From Dugong dugon (taxonomy: Eukaryota > Chordata > Mammalia > Sirenia > Dugongidae), in the NCBI GenBank assembly GCA_030035585.1, contig CM057482.1:57106828-57170827 (forward strand): 64,000 nucleotides of DNA. Direction: 5' to 3'. Under the pieces are notes generated by a model that had not been told where the DNA came from, did not search any database, and was given only the letters and a program-made list of their open reading frames with translations. Position numbers and translations under genes: made by a program. Shown piece by piece: positions 23,987-34,852 of the stretch (position 1 is the first letter of the stretch; each line of letters starts with the position of its first letter).

Positions 23987-24162
23987 GAGTCACTGGGTTT
24001 TGCAAAGATTTACACTGCTCAGCTGAAAACAAAAAGCTTGGAGGTTTGAGTTCACCCAGAGGCACCTCAGAAGAAAGGCCTGGTGATCTACTTCTGAAAA
24101 ATCAGCCACTGAAAATCCTACTCTGAGACACAAGGGGTCACCATGCAACTGGCACACTGACA
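23987..24162 (+). mobile_element. SINE, second body type ('aggcctggtgatctacttc')
   Basis: 'cactgggttttgcaaaga' opens it, then 'gaggtttgagttcacccaga', 'gaagaaaggcctggtgatct' and 'ctgagacacaaggggtcacc'. It shares its head and tail plan with the other SINEs but has a different central body, like the copies at 27676-27899, 34853-35050 and 49608-49818. The tail is degraded. Confidence 0.75.
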
Positions 24163-24410
24163 CAAGATGTTCTAGGAAATGCAGATTAGTGGCTGCCTGA
24201 GGTTGGAAGTGGAAGCATGGGTGACAAGTACAGAGGAACACGAGAAAACTGTTGAGTGATGGATGTTCATTTTCTTGATTGTGGTAATGGTTTCATGGGT
24301 GTAGACATATGTCAAATCTCATCAAATTGTATACTTTAAATATACGCAGTTTATTGTGTGCCAATTATACCTCAAAAGTTGGTAGAAAAAACAAAACAAC
24401 AACAAAAAGT

Positions 24411-26344
24411 ACTTGGTTTCCTCATCACAAAAACAAATGTTAAAACAATATGCCCCAATGTTAGTGTGTTTCACTCAAAAAATGTTTCATATGCCACTCA
24501 AACTCAACCCACCTTCCCATCTTACAGGGTCTCGGCATAGAAACTGAGCCAGGCACCACCCATGAACCAATGTCAACTGTGTAGGCAGAAGCACCTTGGA
24601 CACAACAAATATATACTAAACCTTCACAAAAAGAAAATCACATCTTCTACAAAGGCCTAGAAAACCTTCCCTGGAAATTCATACTTAGTTATTATTTTCA
24701 ACAAGCCAGATAATATTCATCCAGGATGTTGGAATCTCTTCGTTTCTTTTTTTTTTTTTTTTCCTGTTCCTTTTTATTTTATGGAATGGAAAGTTTTAAT
24801 ATGCTCATTCTTTCACCACACATTCAGTTAGTACCTACTGTGCAAAAAGAAATGTGTAACTGCTGTTAGGAGGAAGAACGTTTGCTCCCTTTTCTACTGG
24901 CATCTGTGTAAAATCTGTTGAAACAGGTAACCCACATGAAAACAACTAGAAAATAAAAGCAAATGCATGGATAGAATAGGGGAGGAGTTCGTTCATTCAT
25001 TTATCCATCTTTTCACTCATTCATTCAACAAAGACTCTTTAAGCAGGTCTTTATCAAATCACAGATGGCTTGCTGGAAAAGATAAGGGATTCTCAGCCCA
25101 CCTTCCTCCTTCACCCTCAGTAAGTCTGTGAGGGACAGAGGCCAAGTTGTAGTTTTGGATAGGAAAGAGGATTTGTATTTAAGAAAGGGTGTTTGGACTA
25201 AAACTATGTGCTGGGCTTATACACTAGATGCTGAGAACACCCAGAAGGATGAGAATGTGGTTTCAATAAGAAGCACCCACAGAGGGAAGGGGGAAAAAGC
25301 ATGGAACTACATGATGACACTGATGTGATAAGTATTTTAACAAAATTATGATCAGATGCTTGTAGAATCATGACAGAGAAAGTACCTATGGAAGCCAGAG
25401 AGGCTTCATGGAAAAGGAGCATTTGTAACGGTAATTGTGCTTGAGGTTCATAGTTAAGAGAGGTAGGAAAGGTGTGTTTCAAGCAAATGCTTGGTAGGAA
25501 GGTATAAGGTTTGTATTAAAGAAAGACCACATTGCCAGTACAAAGGATGGATGGCAGGATTAGAAGCAGGAAAATCATTTGGGAAATGGCTATAAAAGTT
25601 AAGGTAAGAAATGGTAAGACACTGAATTAAAACGTTGGCAGTTATGACAGAAAAGAGTGTAGAGACTAGTTGTCTAGGATACTCACTCAATCAGAGTGAA
25701 TGACTAATATCAATATAGGATGAGGAAGATCAAGGGGTCAAGGAAGAGCCTGACCTTCAGAAAGCCTTAGGCGATGAAAAAGGCGAGCATGCAATGTTAG
25801 GAGGAAGAGGAACAATGAGGCTGTGGAGGGGAGCATCCACTCTGCACGAAGAGGAACAATGAGGCTGTAGAGGGGAGCATCCACTCTGCACCAACTCCAC
25901 AGGTGGCACTTCACAGGGTCTGAGAATGAACTAAGAGCCAAGAGTTAGGGGAACAAGGAGTCTACTTTGGGTATTTTATATTTTCAGTATTTAAACTTCC
26001 AAGCGGTTGCTTAGGATCAGAGCGGGTGGCACAGGAAGCAGTGATGGCCTGCACTGTGCCGTCATGTGGTTGTTAGTGTGTAGACAACAGAGAGAGACCA
26101 GGGAGCACACAGAGGGAGAGGTGCAAAGGGAAGAGGTCACTGGGCTGAACTCAGGGCACCACCCTTGCAAAGGTTAGAGAAGCGGGATGCAAGGCAACTG
26201 TTGGAGGCTGAGGGCCATGTGATGGCAAGGTCAGGGGCTTGCTGTGGTGGGACTGAGGTGAATATCCTGACAGGTAAACCTGGTCCAGAAGGGAGCTCTC
26301 GCCCACTGCCGCAACTTGGACATGGAAGTACATAGAAAAGTCAA
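24411..26344. other. Unassigned non-coding DNA with poly-T and a 44-bp duplication
   Basis: A poly-T run is at about 24748-24763. The tandem duplication is listed separately. No exon-like structure is supported. 'tcattcatttatccatcttt' (24993) is a weak simple-repeat tract. Confidence 0.5.
25804..25891 (+). repeat. Two-copy tandem duplication, 44-bp unit
   Basis: Units 25804-25847 and 25848-25891 both run from 'gaagaggaacaatgaggctg' to 'ccactctgcac' and differ at one base (tgg/tag). The near identity suggests a fairly recent local duplication. Confidence 0.93.
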
Positions 26345-26349
26345 TCAAG

Positions 26350-26540
26350 GAAGATGTGCAGAGTATTGGGCTGTGTGAACCTGGGCAGGTTACTTAACCT
26401 CCATGTCTTCACCTGTAAAATTAACTTCAGAACAGTCCCTTTCTCCAGGGTTGTTGTGAGGATTAAATGAAATGATGTGTGCAAGCTGCTTCATACACTG
26501 CCCAAACTATAACAATTCCCCAATACCTATCTATTACTAT
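26350..26540 (+). repeat. MIR SINE
   Basis: 'gtgaacctgggcaggttact', 'taacctccatgtcttcacc', 'ggttgttgtgaggattaaat' and 'gaaatgatgtgtgcaa' are the standard MIR core and 3' order, moderately diverged. Confidence 0.85.
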
Positions 26541-26815
26541 CACTATTAATTGGTAATTATTAAGTATGCATCTAGAATCACCCAGGACTGATGTGGGTTC
26601 ACCGAAGTTTGATAAATATTAGCCAAATATAAATTTAAACTCCATAGAGAGCACTCAGTTCTTATAGGACACAACAAGATCAGAGAAAGAAACCAGCACC
26701 TCTCAAGGGGAGATAAAACACATCCTGAAAAGGCAGCATGACAAAAATCGCAAAGTCACACAGCAGTTCAAAAACAGAGTGCAGGTTAAATATATATGCA
26801 CTAAGAATGTGTAGA

Positions 26816-26955
26816 GGAGCCCTGGTGGTGCAGTGGTTAAGTATTCAGCTGCTAACCAAAAGGTCGGTGGTTCAAACCCACTAGCCGCTCCACTCCATGG
26901 GAGAAAGATGTGGCAGTCAGCTTCCTTAAAGATCACAGCCTTGGAAACCCTAGGG
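26816..26955 (+). mobile_element. Afrotherian SINE, 3'-incomplete
   Basis: 'ggagccctggtggtgcagtg' with the A box, 'tcggtggttcaaacccacta' with the B-box-like segment, and the long-body insert 'gagaaagatgtggcagtcag'. It stops near 'ggaaaccctagggtgtgttg', so the RTE-like tail is missing. Confidence 0.88.
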
Positions 26956-27675
26956 TGTGTTGGACTAGAGAACAGTAAAAGAAGCTGAGAGCTAACCAGG
27001 AAGGTTCGTTGATCAGGTTTGAAGGAGCCTGAGGGATGGGACAGGTGTGAACTGGGGAGACAGCACCACCATCTATAACCAGCAAGCTTTTATAAGCCTT
27101 TAAAATAGATGCAGGCAAAAGAAAACACGGGAAGCACAGGCTGGTTATTACAGAGACAGGAGGTAGGAAAGGTCTGAAAATCCATTCTTCTAAGAACCAA
27201 GCAGGGCGAGAGCGCCACAGACAGGATAGTTACAGAAGATTTTCCCTGCAGCTGAGGGTAGGATGTGCTACAATCCAGAAAAGAGACAAGAAAACCCACA
27301 GGATGTAATACACTTTCACAAAGATGACAGATTTTGACAATACGCCCTTGCATGCCAAGCAAGGAACTAAAAGGAAATGACTGAGCATTGGCAATCATGT
27401 CGAACAAATTATGAAATAATCATCATTTATAAAACTTAATTTGCTAACCAATCCGAGCACATGGAATGCATGCTTGAGATAGCAATAGCAACAGTAAAAT
27501 GACAAGAGTGTTGTTGATGTGTACAGTGGTTCATGGGGCTGTACTGGTTCTGCGATAATATATAATTACCAAATGGCTGATACCTTCATTCACAGAATCC
27601 GATCTGTTGCCTTGTGTGCAAAATGGGTTCCTTGGTCAGTGAACTACTGAAAACGCCCCTGGCCTGGCCTACATA
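26956..27675. other. Unassigned non-coding DNA
   Basis: I see no repeat family or exon. ORFs such as 27407-27090 (minus) have no recognisable domain. Confidence 0.45.
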
Positions 27676-27899
27676 AACCAAAAAGAAAAGAAAAAGCAGT
27701 TGCTGTCAAGTCAATTCCATTCTAACTCCTAGTGATCTCATGTGTGTCAAGGTAGAACTGTGTTCCATAGGGTTTTCCATGACTGATTTTTCTGAAATAG
27801 ATCACCAGGCCTTTCTACTGATGCACCTCTGGGTGGGTTCAAACCGCCAATCATTCATTGAGCAGCCAAGCACAAATCCTTTGCACCACCCAGGGACCT
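27676..27899 (-). mobile_element. SINE, second body type
   Basis: Plus-strand landmarks are the tail 'gctgtcaagtcaattccatt', the body 'gaaatagatcaccaggcctt' and the head complement 'tgcaccacccagggacctcc'. It is the minus-strand counterpart of 23987-24162. Confidence 0.82.
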
Positions 27900-29779
27900 C
27901 CCTGGCCTATGGGTGTTCTTTACTGCAACTCATCTAGAGTATATAGAATGTGACCTTGACATTTCATAGATAGCTTTAAATTTGTCAGACTTGCTACATC
28001 TTCTGGACAAAAAAGCACAATTTTTAGGGAACAAACCATGGTAAGAAAACAAACCACTGTGAAAGTAGAGGGTGATTTTCAATCAGAGTGAAAATGCCAA
28101 GCCGTGCAGGGAGTCCCCACACCTCCTAAAGGAAATGCACCCAACTCCAGCTACCCAGGAGCAGATCGATATCCAAGGAGAAAACAGAAAAGCCTCATCT
28201 TCAAAATGTAAGCTCAGAGGTTGATTTTTCTCTTAAGGACACAGAGGGTACAAACTGCAAAACAGTTTTCAGCAACTGAATGCCATGTGCTGAGTCTCTT
28301 CTCCAAGTGCGAGCGAGCACAGAGATGTGTGTGAGTGTGTGCTGATGGAAGAAGAAAGGAACCACATCCAACACAGCAGATATAAGATGATGACCATGAT
28401 GCAGGTGAAGCTGAGGTGTTTCTACTCTATTTCAGCGGAAACGTCCCAGGCTGGCTCCTAGAATCCCTGGCCCAGCCTCCCCCGGTAGCACAGCCCATTC
28501 AAGTCATTCAGAACTAAGGTCTCATCAATCTAATTCACCATCCAGGACCTAACTCACCCTCACACCTACCATGAAGGATTTATGCTCAGTCCCCGAACTG
28601 GCCAAGCCTAGAATCCCTCCTTCTGGTGCTCGAGGTTTGAAACCTGTAAGTCAGCCACACTGACCTCTAACAGCCCGCCTCTCCCATGAGTCCTCCTGTC
28701 TGTTCTCACTGCCCCACTTAACAGAACTCTATCAATCCTTTTCCGTTTCCCTATGAATTATCCAACTCCGTTGATTACCAACTGCTTCTCTGTCTCTCCA
28801 GCCTATCCAGCCCTCACCACCATGTTGACCTTCTGAAAGCCCACCTCTGATGACACCCCTCCCCAGCTTCACAACTCCCAGTGACTCAACCATGTCAACC
28901 TTAGCTATTGATAACTCCATCGCATCCTAGCACTCTACTTACCTACCAATCTCCACACCATTAACCTGTTTTGCATTGCAGAGGGGCATGCTACCCCAGA
29001 TCCTCTCCTCTAAGTCGTACTCACCTATCCAAACCCCACATTCTTTAAGACACTCTTTCAAGTCTGCTAATTCAATGGGATCTCTCTCTTGCTCCTTCTC
29101 TTTCTCTCTGTCTCTCTCTATCTCTGTCTCTTTCTTTCTGGCATGCTTCTCTTTGGCTACTTATGTTATGATTTCTTGCCCTGTTATTTTTCTTCTGCAA
29201 CCAAACCCAATCGTGCAAAAAGCCGTTTGCTTCTTAGTCCAAAGGTAGAGACCCTTAATCTCTCTAAATGATATTAGATTCTGTTAATCATTTTAAAATC
29301 ACTAAAATCACTTTAAGTTTACCAAGTTCTGTCTCATTTTTTCTTTTTTCCACTTTGGAAAAGAAAAACAACCAGTTGGAAATTGCCTTATAATAACATA
29401 TTTATAGCAGCATCCTGTTCAGTGTTCTTTTCTGAAGTTTCTCATTCCTGCACACATCTGAAAATGATAAGAAACTCCATTAAACACCCAGCCAAAGGCG
29501 AGGATTGAAAGAGAGCTTTGTGACAATTATATAGCGTATTTCTATTAATACTTATAAGAACCCATACTAACATTGCAAAATAATTTCCCTACAAACTAAG
29601 GATTAATGTGATGCTCAGTGTGACATTTTCCTTCTTCCTTCTTAGTACTCCTGTCTATAGATATACCCCGGTTTGTAGAGATAATCCACTTCTCTTCCTG
29701 GGAAGCGGTGTATAGATGTTTGTTTGTACATAGCTCAAATATTCAGAATACCAACCACCATCTGTCATCCTCCACAAGG
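27900..29779. other. Unassigned non-coding DNA with a pyrimidine-rich tract
   Basis: A (TCTC)n-rich stretch lies at 29081-29140; its translation gives the Ser/Leu-rich ORFs seen there. I could not identify a family or an exon in the rest. Confidence 0.45.
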
Positions 29780-30250
29780 TGACCAGAATGATTTTGATAA
29801 AATGCCATCTTAATCCTGTTACTCCTAAACCGGCACACCTCAGTGCCTCCACAGCACTAGAGTAATAAATCTCAGCTCCTTGGCACAGCTGGCAAGCCAA
29901 CTTGATCAGACCTGAGCTTCCTGCCTCACCTTTCCACACCTATCCCCTCCCCCAACCCTTAGGGCCATGGCCCTCCACCACAGCTGGTTTCCTGACAAGC
30001 TGCCTTCTTGCCCTCTCCACTCTCCTTGACCAGACCCACTCCATTCTTGGATCCCACCTCTAAGGTGTGGTGAGCGGTCCTTCCAACATACTCGTAATAT
30101 GTACCACCCAGAGCTCATGACTCACACGCAACCATCCTTACTGCAATTAATCTTGCTATATCCACAAGAGGACCGTAGGCTCTGTGATCGCTGTGTTGTA
30201 TACCTGGCTTTTAACACAGAGCAGGGCACATGGTAGGCTTCAGCAAATGT
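29780..30250 (+). mobile_element. L2 LINE 3' fragment
   Basis: 'cttaatcctgttactcctaa', 'cagtgcctccacagcactag', 'acctgagcttcctgcctcac' and the terminal 'gcacatggtaggcttcagca' with 'aatgtttgtggagtgg' follow the order of the L2 ORF2 end and 3' UTR. Diverged, with no intact frame. Confidence 0.6.
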
Positions 30251-30354
30251 TTGTGGAGTGGATGAATGATGACCAAAGACTGAGGGGGCCATCCTGTTCA
30301 GCGTGGGCTGTTTCAGGAAACTATAAGCACATGGACATGAGTCAGAGCCCCCAC

Positions 30355-30720
30355 AGTGTTGCATGCACATGAGATAGTGCCCCACAGTGTTGCATTAAAA
30401 CTCCTGTTTTCTTTGCTGGGCTTCCCCTCACCCCAGCTTTGCATTTAAATCCTGCCTTTACTTGGAACTTATATGTAACTGCACCTGTGTAGTACGATTG
30501 AGAATATTGCTGATGTAACTTGTATAAACTCCCTACTTGTAAACCCCTTAAAAGTAATTTTTCTCCTCACCCTTGAGGGCAGCAGCAGCTCCAGCAGACT
30601 CCTTTTCTTTGTGCAACAAAAAAAGGTTCCTTTCTTGTTCTCCCACCTCAGTCTCTCGTTTATTGGCCAATACAAGTCATGCCGGGCAAGAACCTGGGGT
30701 TTCTACCCAGTGACAGACAT
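30355..30720 (+). repeat. Probable solo retroviral LTR, class I-like
   Basis: It has an LTR-like layout: 'ttgtaaaccccttaaaagta' (a TATA-like 'ttaaaag'), then 'tttgtgcaacaaaaaaaggt' at the position expected for a decayed AATAAA. After this comes 'tgttctcccacctcagtctc' and an ending 'tctacccagtgaca'. The boundaries are uncertain: 'cccacagtgttgcat' occurs twice near the left end (about 30350 and 30381). There is no internal viral sequence. Confidence 0.5.
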
Positions 30721-31770
30721 GTATTTCTACCTTTCCAACAACTCAGGTTGGCACCCCCTCCAAATCTCACCTTCAAATCAGAGAAAAAAATTATTGCTTG
30801 AAAATTCACAGCACAAATATGACTTGAAGAATTATCAATATTTATTAAAATTGTTAATATTCAAATATTATCCATACTTTAATAAGCTCAATCTTGCAAC
30901 AGTGGTGTGTAAAAGCGAAGTTTAAAATGTTCCTTTTTTGAATGATTGACAACATTAGATAACAAGCATTTATCATTCTCAAACACAGTGTTATACAGTG
31001 CCTCAAGGTGTGAACACACTGATTCCTGTAGTGTCTTATTACCCCAGACTGACTCTGCTTCCATCTCAAAGCACGTCAGATTGCAAGTCTGATATGGACA
31101 CTCTCAGCATGGTGAGTCCTGGTGACTAACTCTGTAAACCAGTTCAAGGAGACACGGACAGAATGGGAAGGAAAAACGCTAAAGCCAAAAACTAATCTGA
31201 CAATGGATACAATAACCAAAACTGGTGATTCCCAGAGCTGATGGATCACCAGCATCTGGGCTATCAGTCACCTGTGTCAGTTGATATCAGGCAGTATATA
31301 TCTCCTGGCTATCTATCAGATCACCACTTCAGTCATACAGCCCGGCAGAATTTGGGGCTGGGATTTCAGTGTGATGGAGACATGACAGTGCCATGACTTG
31401 GACGGACAAGACTATCACAAGCAGGCATTCATTTCAGAGTGTCAGGGGACTGGAGTGATAATTTTAAAAAACTGGCAACTGTACGATTCCCTTGCCCCCC
31501 ACCAAAGGTAGAAGATTCTACATAAACCACAAATACCTTTTCATAGGATACTGAGAGTCTGCTGATGTATGAATGTTTAAATTATTTCTCTTTTAACCTT
31601 CTTTACACATATACAGACAGCTAAGTAATAGTCTCTGAAAATTTTCCAATTACTTCAAAAGGAAGAAAGATTCCTCAAAATGGAATTGAAATAAAAGAAA
31701 TCAGAGGAAAAGCTGGAGAATAAAATAACACCTCAGTATAGCAACATGGAAACTATAAATTCAGTGAGTC
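30721..31770. other. Unassigned non-coding DNA
   Basis: AT-rich, with no recognisable repeat or exon. Confidence 0.45.
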
Positions 31771-31783
31771 TAGTCATGCTGAT

Positions 31784-31949
31784 GGAGCCCAGATGGCACA
31801 GTGATTAAGAGCTCGGCTGCTAACCAAAAGGTCAAATCCACCAGCCGCTCCTTGGAAGCCCTATGGGGCAGTTCTACTCCATCCTATAGGGTCACTGTGA
31901 GTCGGATATCAGCTTGATGGCAATGGATTTTGTTTGTTTGTTTGTTTTT
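31784..31949 (+). mobile_element. Afrotherian SINE with clear target duplication
   Basis: 'ggagcccagatggcacagtg', 'gagctcggctgctaaccaaa', 'cctatagggtcactgtgagt' and a (GTTT)n tail. It is bounded by 'tagtcatgctgat' (31771-31783) and 'tagtcacgctgat' (31950-31962). A few bases of the B-box region are deleted. Confidence 0.93.
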
Positions 31950-31962
31950 TAGTCACGCTGAT

Positions 31963-32569
31963 ATTCCAAAAATCACATTTACTTCATTTCATCACAGTGT
32001 TAAAAGAACTTTGATGTCATCATTTCATAAGTGAAATAAAGCACTTAAAAGTGGAATGCAAACCAGACCCTGCCAGAAAAAAATACCCAACGATTTCAAG
32101 CACAAGCAAACATTTCATTTGCCTGTGTTTTCATTCTCCTTCCATACACCATCAGGCCCCAGTGGCTCTCCTAAGGGCACCTGGAATGAGTAGAGTGCTG
32201 CTGGGGTTAGTAGGTGGGGCCAGAGAGCTAAACGTCCTGAAATGTGAGAGCCTGCACTACAACCCACCCTAAATGCCCACCTTGCTCCCTGCTGGGGTTC
32301 CTTCAATATCAGAGCCATTGAGAGCCAGCCAGTCCTGGTAGATTTTGCCTACAGCCTCTAGGTGCTTGCAGAACTTCGCAGAAACATCAAGACTTGTGGC
32401 CCACTGTAGTGGTTCCATTAATGCTCCCTGACATTATTTGCAAGGTTATTTTTCTAGCTGTAGGTCCACCTCAAGCTCATTTTTCCATATACTCAATATT
32501 GCTAGGAAAAGAACTTTGCTTCTTTAAACCAGAAAGTAATTACATTGGATTTTGCAGTTTAAATTGGAA
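31963..32569. other. Unassigned non-coding DNA
   Basis: I see no repeat family or exon. The opposing 73- and 67-residue ORFs at about 32051-32318 overlap and lack domains. Confidence 0.4.
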
Positions 32570-32645
32570 TTGAAATACCTAGCGTATGCTAGGCCCCACA
32601 CAATGCATCTTACATATCTTATCTCATCTAATTTCATTAATTTTT
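32570..32645 (+). repeat. MIR fragment
   Basis: 'gcgtatgctaggccccacac' and 'cttatctcatctaatttcat' match the MIR 3' half in order. Confidence 0.55.
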
Positions 32646-32679
32646 GTGCGTTTGCTTTGATGGTTGACTCCATGTAAGA

Positions 32680-32885
32680 CAGTGGTCCTCAACCCAGTGA
32701 TTCATTACAGTAACCTGGCACACTTTTAAACAAGACAAAGTCCCAGCCCAGAGTGAATTTAGTTTGGCTGGCGCAGGACCTGAGAACTAAAGAAACTATC
32801 TGACAAGAATAAGAAACTATCACTGAAGTCTCTGGGTCATTACTTGGATCACTTGATTTTAAGACACACAGTTTGAGGACGCCAG
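32680..32885. mobile_element. MER5-like hAT DNA transposon remnant
   Basis: It opens 'cagtggtcctcaacc' and closes 'agtttgaggac', which read as a decayed inverted pair of the CAGTGGTTCTCAA type. In between are 'tggcacacttttaaa' and 'gtctctgggtcatta', reminiscent of MER5. Non-autonomous and non-coding. Confidence 0.5.
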
Positions 32886-33220
32886 AGAAAAGGTTTTACG
32901 AGCACTGAGTCCTGGTGATTGGTTATCTTTCTGGGCCCATGTAGAATCCTGGTGCAACAAGTACTCAGGTAGAAGATAAATGACATGATGGACTATGAAA
33001 ATAGAAACTAGCCTTCCACCTTCACTTGTTACTTGTGACTTAGGTTGAGGAAAATTTCTTAAGGCAATTTATTCACTGAAATTTACATTGACATTCAGTC
33101 CTCATAATGTGACAGAATTTCAATGTCGGCAATGTCTTTATATATCATCTTGGCAACACCTGTCATTTTATAGTTGGTGAAACTAAGGCAAAGTCATTTA
33201 TTTAGGAGCACGATGGCTAG

Positions 33221-33637
33221 AAAAAGCTGGACAGTGAATAAGGAAGACCAAAGAAGAATTGATGCCTTTGAATTACAGTGTTGGTGAAGAATACTGAATA
33301 CACCAGGGACTGCCAGAAGAATGAACAAATCTGTCTTAGAAGACATACAGCCAGAATGCTCCTTAGAAGAGAAGATGGTAAGTCTTCGTCTCAAGGACTT
33401 TGGACATGTTATCAGGATGGACCAGTCCCTAGAGAAGGACATCATGCTTGGCAAAATAGAGGGTCAGCAAAAAAGAGGAAGACCCTCAACAAGATGGTTA
33501 GACACATGGCTACAACAATGGGCTCAAATATAGCAACTATGGTGAGGATGACGCAGGACGGGGCAGTGTTTCTGTTGTACACAGGGTCGCTATGAGTCGG
33601 AACTGACTCGAACTCGATGGCACCTAACGACAACAAC
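33221..33637 (+). mobile_element. 5'-truncated RTE LINE, 3' end
   Basis: It contains the C-terminal RTE Pol sequence (..MNKSVLEDIQPECSLEEKMV.. and ..GQQKRGRPSTRWLDTWLQQW in the 33321-33533 frame) and then the 3' tail 'cagggtcgctatgagtcgga' ending 'cacctaacgacaacaaca'. It is flanked by perfect 8-bp repeats ATGGCTAG (33213-33220 and 33638-33645). The RKRGRPxxRW-like motif is typical of RTE C-termini. No complete gene. Confidence 0.9.
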
Positions 33638-33651
33638 ATGGCTAGCTTAAA

Positions 33652-33848
33652 GGAGCCCTGGTGGTGCAGTGGTTAAGTGCTTGGCTGCTAATGGAAAGAC
33701 TGGAGGTTCAAACCCACAAGCCGCTCTGAGGGGCAAAGATGCAGCTGTCTGCTTCTGTAAAGATTAGACCTTGGAAACCCTATGGGGTGGTTCTGCCTTG
33801 TCCTATAGGGTTACTGTGAGTTGGAATCCACTCAATGGCAATGGGTTA
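33652..33848 (+). mobile_element. Afrotherian SINE, long body type
   Basis: 'ggagccctggtggtgcagtg', 'ggaggttcaaacccacaagc', the insert 'agctgtctgcttctgtaaag', then 'gtcctatagggttactgtga' and 'atggcaatgggttatg'. It follows the RTE 3' end within 15 bp. Confidence 0.93.
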
Positions 33849-34132
33849 TGAATAGGTATCTCCACCAGTGTCTGACAGTTTGTTATACTGTGGTATGACG
33901 CTGTGAAGCTGGAAGCTGTGCCACCAGTCTTTCAAATACCAACAGGGTCACCTATGATAGACGGGCTTCAGCAAAGCTTTCAAAATAAGACAGACTAAGA
34001 ATACTCTTTCCACTCATTCAAATATGATTTACCATGCCCAGAGCGTCTGCCTTTGATAATGCACAATATTTTCTTCACATCTTGACAACGCCATTTCTGG
34101 CTTTGAGTGTCAAAATTAGTTTTGTTTACCTC
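33849..34132. other. Possible old repeat, family not identified
   Basis: 'ctttcaaataccaacagggt' and 'agacgggcttcagcaaagct' look like part of an interspersed repeat, but I cannot name it with confidence. Confidence 0.3.
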
Positions 34133-34284
34133 TGCTTGGCTGCTAACCAAAAGGTCAGCAGTTTGAATCCACCAACTGCTCTTTGGAAATCCTATGGGGA
34201 AGTTCTACTCTGTCCTATAGGGTCACTATGAGTCAGAATCAACTCCATGGCAATGGGTTTGGTTTTCTGCTTTTTTTTTTTTTT
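34133..34284 (+). mobile_element. 5'-truncated afrotherian SINE with poly-T
   Basis: It starts at 'ttggctgctaaccaaaaggt', continues 'tctactctgtcctatagggt' and ends 'caatgggtttggtttt' plus a T run. 'ctctgcttggctg' at the left and 'ctctgcttagctg' at the right probably form the target duplication, partly overlapping the SINE head. Confidence 0.85.
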
Positions 34285-34490
34285 TAAATCTCTGCTTAGC
34301 TGTAATTGTTAATGCCTTTCTGTGCCCACCACTTTGCCTCAGGGACCTATCACCTTTATGCTTTTTTAGATTTTATCATTCATTTCCCAGGAGTGACTGC
34401 ATTTTAATAATAATGCAAAAGCTCTCAACCTTAAGACGTTTAGAATAGCTTGCAAAATGTCACCCAAAAGGGCCTTTGCACTTCTACCAG

Positions 34491-34642
34491 GAAACCCTGG
34501 TGGCATAGTGGTTAAGAGCTACAGCTGCTAACCAAAAGGTCGACGGTTTGAATTCACCAGGCACTCCTTGGAAACTCTATGGGGCAGTTCTACCCTGTCC
34601 TCTAGGGTCGCTATGAGTTAGAATCAACCAGACAGCAATGGG
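34491..34642 (+). mobile_element. Afrotherian SINE
   Basis: 'gaaaccctggtggcatagtg', 'gctgctaaccaaaaggtcga', 'cctctagggtcgctatgagt' and 'cagacagcaatgggta'. Nearly full length. Confidence 0.92.
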
Positions 34643-34852
34643 TAAGAAGATTCCAAGTTGTCTGCTCATCATAATCACATTAATAAGTGTGGCTCTTAAA
34701 GTTTACACAAATCAATAAATTTCCTAATACAATTCTATTCACTTGGCAGCAGAAATTTGTCAAACTAATTTTATCATTAGTGTCCTTACAAGGTCACAAT
34801 ATAAAATTATGCATGCTTTGAACAAGGTTATACACATCATTTTGCTTTTCCT

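Larger units (their letters stand above)
18021..24410 (+). mobile_element. Old L1 (mammal-wide type), heavily interrupted
   Basis: L1 sequence runs through the interval between insertions. ORF2 RT sequence is at 19687-19956 (..[43 protein letters not shown]) and a degraded F-T-D-D box near 20417-20430. After the RTE insert come ORF2 C-terminal blocks such as 'ggtgctggataaattggata' (22949). It ends in an L1M-like 3' UTR (24240-24390: 'ttcttgattgtggtaatgg', 'tgtgccaattatacctcaa'). Insertions: LTRs at 18204-18687 and 19356-19602, RTE at 20465-22184, SINEs at 22728-22842 and 23987-24162. It is more diverged from L1 copies A-C than these are from each other. The start is approximate. Confidence 0.75.

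Noticed and set aside
26816-26900. tRNA-like sequence with A and B boxes
   Set aside because: It is the tRNA-derived head of the SINE. No cloverleaf of a functional tRNA is present at this or the other SINE copies.
29081-29140. Pyrimidine tract as a candidate splice acceptor
   Set aside because: It is a simple (TCTC)n repeat without a following AG-bounded exon that I can support.
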